A DNA stretch of 18,974 nt from an uncultured Bacilli bacterium (GTDB taxonomy: Bacteria; Bacillota_I; Bacilli_A; RF39; UBA660), in assembly GCA_910587725.1 (NCBI GenBank), contig CAJUNG010000034.1, positions 1 to 18,974 of the forward strand. Direction: 5' to 3'. The notes below the pieces were generated by a model, which was given only the letters and a program-made list of their open reading frames with translations, was not told the origin of the DNA and made no database searches. The translations under genes and the position numbers were made by a program. Of the stretch, positions 6,480-14,127 are shown piece by piece; position 1 is the stretch's first letter, and each line of letters opens with the position of its first letter.

Positions 6480-6822
6480 ATGAATTTAAATTATGGAATA
6501 TTAGAGGTCTGCCAATAATGACTATAAATGATTTGGTGCAAATAGGTTTTTATAACAAACGTGAGAAAAAAGCCTATAAAGTAGTCCAGATATAAAATTA
6601 GAACTAACTAAAAATAATATAGAATTAGTACCCTTAGCTGATAAACATGTTAAGGGTTTTAAATTGTTTGTAAAAGATTATGAAAAAGAACATAATGAGC
6701 GAATGAAAAATGAACGAGATAATAGAAAAAAGACCTTTAATTTGACTGATTATATAGAATTAGATAGAGAAATATCAAAAAGGTTTTTTACTAAGACGTC
6801 GAAGATACAAATAAAAGATTGA
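6480..6822 (+). pseudogene. Broken ORF of unknown family
   Basis: ATG 6480 follows GTGAGG (6467-6472). Joining three frames gives one continuous protein of about 114 residues: MNLNYG, a shift near 6497, NIRGLPIMTINDLVQIGFY and NKREKKAYKV, then a shift near 6581-6583 into SPDIKLELTKNNIELVPLAD, HVKGFKLFVKDYEKEHNERM, TFNLTDYIELDREISKRFF and TSKIQIKD, with a stop at 6820-6822. The reconstruction is smooth and lysine/glutamate-rich, so it looks like a real gene with two small indels. I do not recognise the family, and it may also be truncated at its C-terminus. It lies directly behind the leader RNA, which suggests the pair worked together. Confidence 0.6.
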
Positions 6823-6943
6823 CGTAACTTTTAGATTACATTAGATTTGGTCAGTTGCGAAATTCCACACCTTATTTTTGGAGTAGATTTTATATTTGCG
6901 ATTCAGGTAGATTAGATTTTCTTTTCTATTTTTTGGTTTATCC

Positions 6944-6972
6944 TTGCAATTAAAAAAATTGTATGCTAGAAT
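6944..6972 (+). promoter_or_regulatory. Sigma-A promoter for the MATE-kinase gene
   Basis: TTGCAA (6944-6949), a 17-bp spacer, then TAGAAT (6967-6972). Predicted start near 6979, giving a leader of about 105 nt. Confidence 0.75.
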
Positions 6973-7005
6973 GAAAAAGCATTGGTAAAATGAATTGGAA
7001 ACGTA

Positions 7006-7061
7006 CATTACATCAGTAATGATTAACGAACAACACATGCACAAATTATTTGTGTTTTTTT
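7006..7061 (+). promoter_or_regulatory. Structured leader with terminator-like hairpin upstream of the MATE gene
   Basis: CATTAC (7006-7011), loop ATCA, GTAATG (7016-7021) is a perfect small hairpin. It is followed by CACAAA (7040-7045), loop TTA, TTTGTG (7049-7054), then seven Ts (7055-7061). The second hairpin looks like an intrinsic terminator inside the leader, 9 nt before the AAGGAGGT ribosome binding site at 7070-7077. It suggests attenuation; no known riboswitch fold is evident. Confidence 0.5.
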
Positions 7062-7083
7062 CATGTTTTAAGGAGGTAATTTA

Positions 7084-9066
7084 ATGAAAAAACTAGATTT
7101 AGGAACAGAAAATATTGGAAAATTATTAAAAGCCTTTTCTATTCCTTGTATTATATCTTTAGTCGTCAATGCACTTTACAACATCGTTGACCAAATCTTT
7201 ATTGGATGGGGAGTTGGGTACTTAGGAAATGGTGCAACGAACGTTGTTTTTCCGATTACGGTGATTTGTTTAGCATTTGCTTTGATGTTTGGTGATGGTT
7301 CATCCGCTTATTTGAGTCTAAAATTAGGACAGAAGAAAAAGAAAGAAGCAGAAAAGGGCGTATGGAGCGGAATTATTTCTGTCTGTTTTATGGCGATTGG
7401 TTTTTGTGTTTTTACCTGTTGTTTTCTTCCTACGCTGTTAACTTTATTTGGTTGTACTGACGTATTAAGACCGTATGCTTTAGACTATGGTTATGTAATT
7501 GCGATTGGTATTCCTTTTATGATGATAGGAACTACATTAAATTCAATTATTCGTGCTGATGGAGACCCTAAATATGCCATGGCATCGATGGTGATTGGTG
7601 CAATTTTGAATGTAATTTTAGACCCAGTGGCTATTTTTGTTTTTGGTTTAGGCGTTAAGGGAGCCGCTCTTGCCACAATCCTTAGTCAATTTGTTACTTT
7701 TCTTATTAATGCTTTCTATATTCAGAAGTTTAAATCGATTGAAATGAACCGGAAAACATTAGCCTTTTCTTTTTCAGATGCAAAAAGAGTAGCACTTCTT
7801 GGTATTTCTTCCTTTATTACCCAAATGTCGATTGTAATTATTATTGCGATTCAAAATAATTTACTTAGTCGTTATGGTTTAGAAAGTAAGTTTGGTAGTG
7901 AAATCCCGATTACTGTTCTTGGAATTGTAATGAAAATCAATCAGATTTTATCTAGTATTATTATTGGTGTTGCTGCAGGAAGTCAACCTATTGTTGGGTT
8001 TAATTACGGTGCTAGAAACTATGGACGCGTAAAACAGGCATTAAAGATTGTTCTAACCATTAGTATTTGCATTTCTCTATTTGCATTTGTCTTGTTTCAA
8101 ACGATACCTGAGGTGTTAATTGGTATTTTTGGTTCTGGTGATGTCCTCTATCAAGAGTTTGCGTGCCTTACCTTCCGAATATTTTTAATGCTTACGATTT
8201 TTAATGGTGTTCAAATTTCTTCAGGAATTTTCTTCCAAGCGATTGGTAAAAGTGGGAAATCTGCTATTCTTAGTTTGTCTAGACAAATTTTGATTTTTAT
8301 TCCTGCGGCATACTTTTTATCGAGTCGATTTGGTCTTATGGGGGTATTATATGCGGGTCCAGTTGCCGATTGTCTGGCTTTTCTCATTTCTTTCTTTTTC
8401 TTGTTTTACGAAGTTAAACAGTTGAAGGAAGAAGATGTAGAGAAATCAGAAGTATCCATGGATATCGAAAGTGGTTTTTCGAAAGTGGGACCGATAATTA
8501 CCATTAGCCGTGAATATGGAAGTGGCGGTAGATATGTAGGAAAGATTCTTGCCGAAAGACTTAATATTCCTATTTATGATAAGAATTTGATTATGATGGT
8601 ATCTGATGAAAGTGGATTATCTGCATCATATATTGAAGAAAATGAAGAGCAAAAAGGAAATTTACTTTCGGAAGTAAATCACCGTTATTTTCAGAATTTG
8701 ACAAACGATGACCATCTTTTCTTAGCAGAATCTAATGCGATTAAAAAACTTGCGAAGAAGGGAAGTTGTGTAATTATCGGAAGATGTGCTGATGTTATCT
8801 TAAAAGATGAGAAGAATGTGTTTCGTATCTTTTTATATAGTGACTTAAATCATAAGATAGAACGAGCTAAAAAGTATTATGGGCTAGATAAAGATGTATC
8901 TAATAAAATCACAAAAATTAATCAGGCGAGAAAGAGGCACTATGAATATTATACTGGCTTGAAATGGGAGGATGCTAGTCATTATGATTTATGCTTGAAT
9001 GTTGATTTCTTAGGAGTAGAAAAGACAGCAGAATTTATTGAAGGAATGCTAAAAGAAAGAATCTAG
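7084..9066 (+). CDS. MATE-family transporter fused to a cytidylate-kinase-like domain
   Basis: A 660-residue two-domain protein. Residues 1 to about 450 are a full MATE (multi-antimicrobial extrusion, DinF/NorM-like) transporter with about 12 hydrophobic helices; it opens KLLKAFSIPCIISLVVNALYN and has RADGDPKYAM (about 158-167) and GAAAGSQPIVGFNYGARN-like loops. MATE proteins export organic cations or drugs using Na+ or H+ gradients. After a charged linker (about 446-468), residues 469-660 match the cytidylate kinase-like family (PF13189): ITISREYGSGGRYVGK carries the P-loop (G479-K487), followed by IGRCADVIL and an Arg-rich lid region. The reading frame is continuous with no internal ribosome binding site that would suggest two genes. 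ATG 7084 follows AAGGAGGT. The kinase half should face the cytoplasm. Substrates of both halves are unknown. Confidence 0.93.
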   Translation: MKKLDLGTENIGKLLKAFSIPCIISLVVNALYNIVDQIFIGWGVGYLGNGATNVVFPITVICLAFALMFGDGSSAYLSLKLGQKKKKEAEKGVWSGIISVCFMAIGFCVFTCCFLPTLLTLFGCTDVLRPYALDYGYVIAIGIPFMMIGTTLNSIIRADGDPKYAMASMVIGAILNVILDPVAIFVFGLGVKGAALATILSQFVTFLINAFYIQKFKSIEMNRKTLAFSFSDAKRVALLGISSFITQMSIVIIIAIQNNLLSRYGLESKFGSEIPITVLGIVMKINQILSSIIIGVAAGSQPIVGFNYGARNYGRVKQALKIVLTISICISLFAFVLFQTIPEVLIGIFGSGDVLYQEFACLTFRIFLMLTIFNGVQISSGIFFQAIGKSGKSAILSLSRQILIFIPAAYFLSSRFGLMGVLYAGPVADCLAFLISFFFLFYEVKQLKEEDVEKSEVSMDIESGFSKVGPIITISREYGSGGRYVGKILAERLNIPIYDKNLIMMVSDESGLSASYIEENEEQKGNLLSEVNHRYFQNLTNDDHLFLAESNAIKKLAKKGSCVIIGRCADVILKDEKNVFRIFLYSDLNHKIERAKKYYGLDKDVSNKITKINQARKRHYEYYTGLKWEDASHYDLCLNVDFLGVEKTAEFIEGMLKERI

Positions 9067-9078
9067 CATTCTTTTTTT
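9044..9078 (+). terminator. Rho-independent terminator overlapping the MATE-kinase stop
   Basis: GAATGCTA (9044-9051) pairs perfectly with TAGCATTC (9064-9071), followed by seven Ts. The stop codon TAG (9064-9066) is part of the 3' arm. Confidence 0.9.
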
Positions 9079-9087
9079 CTTAGAAGA

Positions 9088-9111
9088 AGATAAACGTTTA
9101 TCTGTTTTTTT
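9088..9111 (+). terminator. Second, tandem terminator-like palindrome
   Basis: AGATAAACGTTTATCT (9088-9103) is a perfect palindrome able to fold with a 4-nt loop, followed by G and seven Ts. It backs up the terminator just upstream. Confidence 0.65.
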
Positions 9112-9131
9112 GATAGGGTAGTCGTAAGAAA

Positions 9132-9506
9132 CTAAGAATAATGATTAAATAAGGAGAAAAGTAATTTTTTAATATGCTGAATGTCAAATTGATAGGTAGC
9201 TAATTTCCTTTTTATTGTGAAATGTGATAGATTATCATCGAGTTTAGTGAGATTATAGCAAAAATTACGAATAGTAGAAAAGTTGGAAATAGAATTGTCT
9301 TTTTTAGAAATAGTCAAATCTTCTCTAAAATGAACCTCTAAAATCCAATGAAGATTATTCTCAATAGTCTAATGTTTTCTAACAGTATCAGACAAGTCAG
9401 AAGCAGGGAAATTTAAGTCAGAAATATAATAATAATCCATAGAAAGATAATCATGTTCTTCTCTGTAATTTCTAACTAAAGCAATTACTTTAATATCCAT
9501 CTTTAA
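9132..9506 (-). pseudogene. ISAs1-family transposase, C-terminal remnant
   Basis: On the minus strand one frame reads MDIKVIALVRNYREEHDYLS, YYYYISDLNFPASDLSDTVRKH, then a stop where Trp is expected, then TIENNLHWILEVHFREDLT, ISKKDNSISNFSTIRNFCYN and a C-terminal tail ending at 9132. ISAs1-family transposases carry HWxIEN-LHWVLDVxFREDxxR in their C-terminal part, and this matches closely. The TAG at 9369-9371 replaces that Trp codon (TGG to TAG). The N-terminal two thirds with the first catalytic residues is absent; at about 9507 the sequence switches to the end of the YhcG pseudogene. No terminal inverted repeats or target duplication could be confirmed. It is inactive. Confidence 0.82.
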
Positions 9507-9509
9507 AAA

Positions 9510-10364
9510 TTACTCACTTTCTTCTAATCTTTTTTCTATATCTTCAATACTAGGCAAAGTATTCTCTAAAAATTCTGGTATCTCTGATAATATTTTGTAT
9601 TCGCTAACTCCAAGTTGTCTTTAATTCAATTACAACATAACTTCTAACTTTCAAGTTATAGAATAATAAATCAATGTAATAATCCTCATTTTCTATTTCT
9701 AAATGATATTGTCTGCCAACAAAAGCAAAGCCATTTCCAAGCTCTAATAATAACTTAGTTATATTAGCAGTTAATTCTATTTCAATATCTAATTCTTTTA
9801 AATCTTTTTCAGTTGTTATAAAATCAAAGATATAAGGATTTTTTAATAACTCTTTTGCTTGTTCATTAGTTGGAGTTGGTAATGTTTCATCAAAATTAGT
9901 AGTTTTACTTTCTAGCAAAGCTAGTCTTTCATACAGTTTACTTGCTATTTGATGAATAATTACTGGTCTTGCCCAGCCATTTTGGATAGATTCTTTTATA
10001 TACCAATTTCTTTGCTCTTTACCTTTTACTTGATTCATTATAGTTGTGACAGAGGACCAAGGTAATTTTGCAACATAATGTTGCAAAAATCCATCATTCT
10101 CAAATTCAGTTGCAAATTTTTGCCTATATCTTAAGTTTCTTGCAGACATTCCTTTTAATGTGGGAAATCTATTTTTAAGTCTTTTACCAAAGTATCTATA
10201 AAAGATGAACCCCATTTATTGTTTTCTATTAATTTTAACCCAATATTATAATACATTAAGACTAAATCCTTATTAGCATTTTCTGCTATCTTATTTCTAG
10301 TAACTATTAAAGTTTTCTTAATATCACTCAATACTTCAAAATATTTATCATTATTTTCTAGCAT
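9510..10364 (-). pseudogene. DUF1016/YhcG-family PDDEXK nuclease, frameshifted and internally deleted
   Basis: Read right to left. The N-terminal part starts at ATG 10364 (MLENNDKYFEVLSDIKKTL, then NKWGSSFIDTLVKDLK). One T/A is missing in the run at 10172-10176, shifting into NRFPTLKGMSARNLRYRQKF. LPWSSVTTIMNQVKG and RNWYIKESIQNGWARP, both typical DUF1016 blocks, follow, and the nuclease core DYYIDLLFYNLKVRSYVVIE plus LKTT supplies the D and E-x-K residues. After LKTT the expected segment of about 45 residues is gone and the frame jumps at 9609-9612 into GVSEYKILSEIPEFLENTLP, ending at TAA 9510-9512. Family members are about 340-360 residues and often lie beside restriction or defence genes. 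An AGGAAATT ribosome binding site precedes the start. Function is lost. Confidence 0.87.
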
Positions 10365-10395
10365 AATTTCCTAGTAAATTTTCTGACAAGTATTG

Positions 10396-10431
10396 ATTAA
10401 ATAATAAAATTAGCATATGATTTATTTAATT
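10396..10431. repeat. Inverted repeat upstream of the YhcG pseudogene
   Basis: ATTAAATAA near 10396 and TTATTTAAT ending near 10431 are exact complements about 17 nt apart. The position, about 30-65 bp upstream of the minus-strand start, would suit an operator, but the AT-rich background makes this weak. The remainder of the 10365-10600 gap holds nothing else I can support. Confidence 0.3.
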
Positions 10432-10603
10432 AGTGAGGGATATTTTTTGAACTTTAGTTTTAAAATCTTATTATCATCTGCTCCTTTGTTGGAATTACTA
10501 GAACACCTAAATAGTTCGGTTGTTTTAAAGTATTATTGACTTTTTTCTTGTGATTACCCTAGTTTTTTGATAAATCCTCTTTTCAAATTTAAAAAGTATA
10601 TGT

Positions 10604-10609
10604 TATACT
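10604..10609 (+). promoter_or_regulatory. -10 element for the Hpt-receiver gene
   Basis: TATACT at 10604-10609 is a good -10. The best -35 is weak (TTTTCA, 18-bp spacing). The ribosome binding site TAGGAGG lies at 10622-10628, 6 nt before the start. Confidence 0.5.
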
Positions 10610-10634
10610 GATAGTAGAAAAGTAGGAGGCATTT

Positions 10635-11405
10635 ATGAAAGATGTAAATTTATTAATTGCGAATGGTGTAGCAGTTAATGCTAGTTTAGAACTTTTAGGG
10701 GATTTAGATACGTACGAAGCAACGTTATGTGACTTTTTAGAAGAGATTGATGAAAAGGTAGCGAATATTAAAAAATATAAGGAAAAAGGCGACCTTGAAA
10801 ATTATGCCATATTGGTGCATTCTTTAAAAAGCGATTCAAGATATCTAGGGTTTAATCAGTTAGCGGATTTGTCATATCATCATGAAATGGCAAGTAAAGA
10901 AGGCGATGTTGATTATGTTGATAGTCATTTTCAGGAACTAATGGTCGTTTTAGAAGATGTAGTTTCCCTTGTAAAAAAATATATGAATGGAGAAAAAAAC
11001 ATAGAGAAGATGGCTACTACTTCTGATTCTTCATTAGGAAAGAAAATCTTAGTGGTTGATGACTCGAATATTGTTCGTAATTTAATTGAAAAAATCTTCC
11101 GAGATGAATATCATATTATTATGGCAGGGGACGGAAATGAGGCAATTTCTGCACTTTCATCTTCTTCAGAATTTTCTGGAATTTTACTAGATTTGTATAT
11201 GCCGAATGCGAATGGATTTACGGTTCTTAACTATTTGCAAAGGGAAAACTTATTTTCTAAAATCCCCGTGGTTATCGTTACAGGAAATACGACGAAAGAA
11301 ACTATGGAAGACCTTGCTAAATATCCGATTATCGATATTTTGGCTAAACCATTTGATGAAAATAATATTCGAAGAGTTATGCGTGCAATTGAGAATTTTA
11401 AATAG
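10635..11405 (+). CDS. Hpt domain-response regulator receiver fusion protein
   Basis: A 256-residue signalling protein without a DNA-binding or enzymatic output domain. Residues 1 to about 118 form a helical Hpt (histidine phosphotransfer) domain with H62 in VHSLKSDSRYLG; the usual HxLKG has serine in place of the glycine. A short linker leads to a receiver domain (about 135-256) with the acidic pair D142/D143 (VVDDSN), phosphoacceptor D186 in LDLYMP, switch threonine T216 (VTG) and K238 (AKPF), all intact. The expected role is an intermediate in a multi-step phosphorelay, taking phosphate from one partner and passing it on through Hpt or receiver. No histidine kinase is nearby, so partners must be encoded elsewhere. 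It is monocistronic, with its own -10 and terminator. Confidence 0.88.
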   Translation: MKDVNLLIANGVAVNASLELLGDLDTYEATLCDFLEEIDEKVANIKKYKEKGDLENYAILVHSLKSDSRYLGFNQLADLSYHHEMASKEGDVDYVDSHFQELMVVLEDVVSLVKKYMNGEKNIEKMATTSDSSLGKKILVVDDSNIVRNLIEKIFRDEYHIIMAGDGNEAISALSSSSEFSGILLDLYMPNANGFTVLNYLQRENLFSKIPVVIVTGNTTKETMEDLAKYPIIDILAKPFDENNIRRVMRAIENFK

Positions 11406-11443
11406 AAAGAAAGCTTTTCTTTAACTGGCTTTCTTTTTTCTTT
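11406..11443 (+). terminator. Rho-independent terminator of the Hpt-receiver gene
   Basis: AAAGAAAGC (11406-11414) pairs with GCTTTCTTT (11428-11436), followed by a T-rich tail. It begins directly after the stop codon. Confidence 0.85.
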
Positions 11444-11465
11444 CTAGAAATTCCTTTTCTTTTGC

Positions 11466-11494
11466 TAGACTTTCCTTTTATTTCTTGTTATAAT
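11466..11494 (+). promoter_or_regulatory. Promoter for the ABC-F gene
   Basis: Perfect TATAAT at 11489-11494 with TAGACT (11466-11471) as a moderate -35 at 17-bp spacing. Confidence 0.65.
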
Positions 11495-11528
11495 GTAAGT
11501 CGATACTATTTTGTTGGGAGGAAGAAAT

Positions 11529-13112
11529 ATGATTCAAGTAAAAAATGTAACCTTACGTTTTGGAAAAAGGACGCTTTTTGAAGACGTAAATATTAAATTT
11601 ACACCAGGAAATTGCTATGGAATCATCGGGGCAAATGGAGCAGGGAAGTCTACATTTTTAAAGCTTTTATCTGGTGAGTTGGATACGACGAGTGGAGAGA
11701 TTATCGTAGATAAAAATGAACGTGTTTCTGTTTTAAAGCAAGACCATTATGCTTATGAAGAAAATACAGTAATGGAAACAGTTCTTATGGGAAATGAAAA
11801 ATTATTTCGTATCATGAAAGAAAAAGAAGAACTTTATTCACATACAGAATTTAGTGATGAAGATGGGATGCGCCTTGCAGAATTAGAAGGCGAATTTATG
11901 GAAATGAACGGTTGGGATGCTGAAAGCGATGCTGCTTCTTTACTTAGTAATCTTACCGTAGAACCTTCTAAACATTTTTTGAAAATGAGCGAATTACCTG
12001 CAAAAGAAAAGGTTAAAGTCTTACTTGCTCAAAGTTTATTTCAAAATCCAGATATTTTGCTTTTAGATGAACCTACAAATAACCTAGATTTAGAGTGTAT
12101 TAATTGGTTAGAGGAATTCATTATTAACTATCCGAATACAGTAATTGTCGTTAGTCACGACCGTCATTTTTTAAACAAAGTTTGTACACATATTGTCGAT
12201 ATTGATTATAAGAAGATGAAGCTATTTGTTGGAAATTATGATTTTTGGTATCAATCTAGTGAACTTGCTTCAAAACAACGACAAGAGCAAAATAAGAAAA
12301 AAGAAGAGAAAATTAAAGAATTACAAGACTTTATTGCGCGATTTTCTGCGAATGCTAGTAAAAGTCGACAAGCAACGAGTAGAAAGAAAATGTTAGAGAA
12401 GATTGAATTAGAAGAAATCGTTCCTTCTTCGAGAAAATATCCTTATATTGTCTTTCAACCAGAACGACTTGCGGGGAATGAAATTTTGACGGTGAAGAAT
12501 ATTTCGAAGACCGTTGATGGTAAGAAAGTGTTAGACCGTGTCTCATTTACCGTATTGAAAAATGATAAGATTGCTTTTGTAGGAACAGAAGAAATTGCTA
12601 AGACTACACTTTTCCGTATAATTATGGGAGAGATTGAAGCTGATGAGGGAGAAATTATTTTTGGTAAAACGGTAAAGAATGCCTACTTCCCCCAAGATAA
12701 CACAGAATACTTTAGTGGAGAGAAGACAATCATGGAATGGATGGGGTCTTTCTACGATATTAAAGATGAAACGATTTTACGTGGTTTTTTAGGAAGAATG
12801 CTTTTTTCTGGAGAAGAAGTATTTAAGAAAGTTAATGTTTTATCTGGTGGAGAAAAGGCTCGTTGTATGCTTGCAAAATGTATGCTTGCTTCTCCTAATT
12901 TTCTAATTTTAGATGAACCAACCAACCATTTAGACTTAGAGAGTATTACCTCTTTAAATAATGGATTAATCAAGTTTGAAGGAGAATTGCTATTCGCATC
13001 GCATGACCATCAATTTGTAAGTACGACAGCAAATCGTATTATTGAGATTCTTCCTAACGGAAGTATTATCGACCGTAAGACAGATTATGATCATTATTTA
13101 GAAAATCAATAA
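11529..13112 (+). CDS. ABC-F family ATPase, YkpA/YbiT type
   Basis: A soluble 527-residue protein with two ATP-binding cassettes and no membrane segments; ABC-F proteins act on the ribosome, and the YbiT/YkpA group is thought to assist translation rather than export. Cassette 1 has Walker A GANGAGKST (34-42) and Walker B LLLDEPTNNLD (177-187), but its signature is degenerate (SELPAKEKVK in place of LSGGE, 154-163). The linker (about 243-300) holds ARFSANASKSRQATSRKKML, as in YkpA. Cassette 2 has a degenerate Walker A (GTEEIAKTT, 352-360) but a canonical signature LSGGEKARC (438-446) and Walker B LDEPTNHLD (461-469). One composite ATP site is thus canonical and one degenerate, a trait I recall from this subfamily. 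ATG 11529 follows GGGAGGAAG; the upstream TTG at 11511 precedes the ribosome binding site. Confidence 0.93.
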   Translation: MIQVKNVTLRFGKRTLFEDVNIKFTPGNCYGIIGANGAGKSTFLKLLSGELDTTSGEIIVDKNERVSVLKQDHYAYEENTVMETVLMGNEKLFRIMKEKEELYSHTEFSDEDGMRLAELEGEFMEMNGWDAESDAASLLSNLTVEPSKHFLKMSELPAKEKVKVLLAQSLFQNPDILLLDEPTNNLDLECINWLEEFIINYPNTVIVVSHDRHFLNKVCTHIVDIDYKKMKLFVGNYDFWYQSSELASKQRQEQNKKKEEKIKELQDFIARFSANASKSRQATSRKKMLEKIELEEIVPSSRKYPYIVFQPERLAGNEILTVKNISKTVDGKKVLDRVSFTVLKNDKIAFVGTEEIAKTTLFRIIMGEIEADEGEIIFGKTVKNAYFPQDNTEYFSGEKTIMEWMGSFYDIKDETILRGFLGRMLFSGEEVFKKVNVLSGGEKARCMLAKCMLASPNFLILDEPTNHLDLESITSLNNGLIKFEGELLFASHDHQFVSTTANRIIEILPNGSIIDRKTDYDHYLENQ

Positions 13113-13117
13113 AATAA

Positions 13118-13160
13118 AAAAGAAATTATTTCTATTATCAGAGTAATTTCTTTTATTTTG
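13118..13160. terminator. Bidirectional terminator between convergent genes
   Basis: AAAAGAAATTA (about 13118-13128) pairs with TAATTTCTTTT (13144-13154). T-rich tails exist on both strands, so it can end the ABC-F transcript and the minus-strand transglutaminase transcript, whose stop codon lies inside the 3' arm. Confidence 0.8.
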
Positions 13161-14064
13161 CCTCTAAATAGATGGCTTCGTTAAAATAATGTTGATTGTC
13201 TTTAAGCTCGTGTAATTCTTTGGTGGTGATGAGAAAATAGTCATAATCGATAATTTCTTTTCCGCTATCTAAAATGGGGTCATCCCAGGTTAAATCTAAA
13301 TGATACCAAGCATCTTCTACATAAACGAAATTCCAGATATGGTTTTCACTCGTGATTTTATAATTAGGAATATTAAGCTTATCTAAAAATAACATCATGG
13401 CATCAGAATATCCACTACAGATTCCATATCCTTCAAATAGTGGACCATCGGCAGTAGCTGAGTTGTATTCTGTAATTTGTTCATCACTTCTTTTGGTATC
13501 GTATTTTGTATTTTCGATGATATAATCATGGATTTTTTTGATTTTGTCTTTCGTGGACATATTTTCCGTAATTAATTCTTTCAATCGTTGATTGACTTCT
13601 GCTTCAATTTTTTCCTGTTTTTCTTGATTATACTTTTTCGTAATATTTAATTTTATTTTCCCGGTTGCTTCATATCTTGTTGTCTTGATGTTAGAAAAGC
13701 TATTAAATGGCGAAATGAAACCGTTCATACTGGAAAGCAATGCCTGGTTTTCCGAAAGAAAATCGACATCATTGATGCAACTACTATAAGCCTCATCGCA
13801 AAAGAACGTAAATTCCTCCATTCCTGAATTTAGAACAGTAAAGAAAATATTCATCAAGTCTTCTTTATTTTTAGGAGAGAATTGATTGGTTAATTTTACA
13901 TACTGATAACTATCATTTTTCGCATAAGCATTGTTGATGATGACATCCATTTTTTGATTCCCTTTTAATAGGTGTAGGGTAATCATTTTGGCAATCGGCT
14001 CCTTAAATAGGTAAGTTCCGATGATGAGCAATAACATGATGAAGATAAAGCTGAATTTTTTCAT
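13153..14064 (-). CDS. Membrane-anchored transglutaminase-like domain protein
   Basis: A 303-residue protein. Residues about 4-20 are a hydrophobic helix after a short basic start, a signal anchor or signal peptide with no clear lipobox, so the bulk should be extracytoplasmic. The C-terminal half is a transglutaminase-like fold (Transglut_core): STKDKIKKIHDYIIENTKYD (170-189) precedes the catalytic cysteine in GYGICSGYSDAM (C216), with the histidine in NHIWNFV (H242) and aspartate in WYHLDLTWDDP (D257). Bacterial members are usually cysteine proteases or of unknown activity on cell-wall or surface proteins. The N-terminal part (about 40-165) is not recognised. AGGAAGG lies 12 nt before the ATG. 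It converges with the ABC-F gene and sits downstream of rpsT on the same strand, separated by the rpsT terminator. Confidence 0.87.
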   Translation of the reverse strand: MKKFSFIFIMLLLIIGTYLFKEPIAKMITLHLLKGNQKMDVIINNAYAKNDSYQYVKLTNQFSPKNKEDLMNIFFTVLNSGMEEFTFFCDEAYSSCINDVDFLSENQALLSSMNGFISPFNSFSNIKTTRYEATGKIKLNITKKYNQEKQEKIEAEVNQRLKELITENMSTKDKIKKIHDYIIENTKYDTKRSDEQITEYNSATADGPLFEGYGICSGYSDAMMLFLDKLNIPNYKITSENHIWNFVYVEDAWYHLDLTWDDPILDSGKEIIDYDYFLITTKELHELKDNQHYFNEAIYLEAK

Positions 14065-14104
14065 TCTTGGCGAATTCCTTCCTAAATTTTTTATAAAATG
14101 GTAT

Positions 14105-14127
14105 GAAAAAAGGAGTTGTTTACTCCA
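14105..14127 (-). terminator. Terminator of rpsT
   Basis: On the minus strand GGAGT, a short loop, ACTCC, then six Ts. The 5' arm overlaps the rpsT stop region (14120-14127). Confidence 0.75.

Noticed and set aside
6841..7044. Minus-strand ORF
   Set aside because: It overlaps the promoter and leader of the MATE gene, and has no ribosome binding site or recognisable sequence.
10417..10539. Plus-strand ORF of 40 residues starting MIYLISEGYF
   Set aside because: No ribosome binding site, no recognised family, and it overlaps an AT-rich inverted repeat; it is probably chance.
11206..11424. Second-frame ORF inside the Hpt-receiver gene
   Set aside because: It is a shadow of a well-supported receiver domain.
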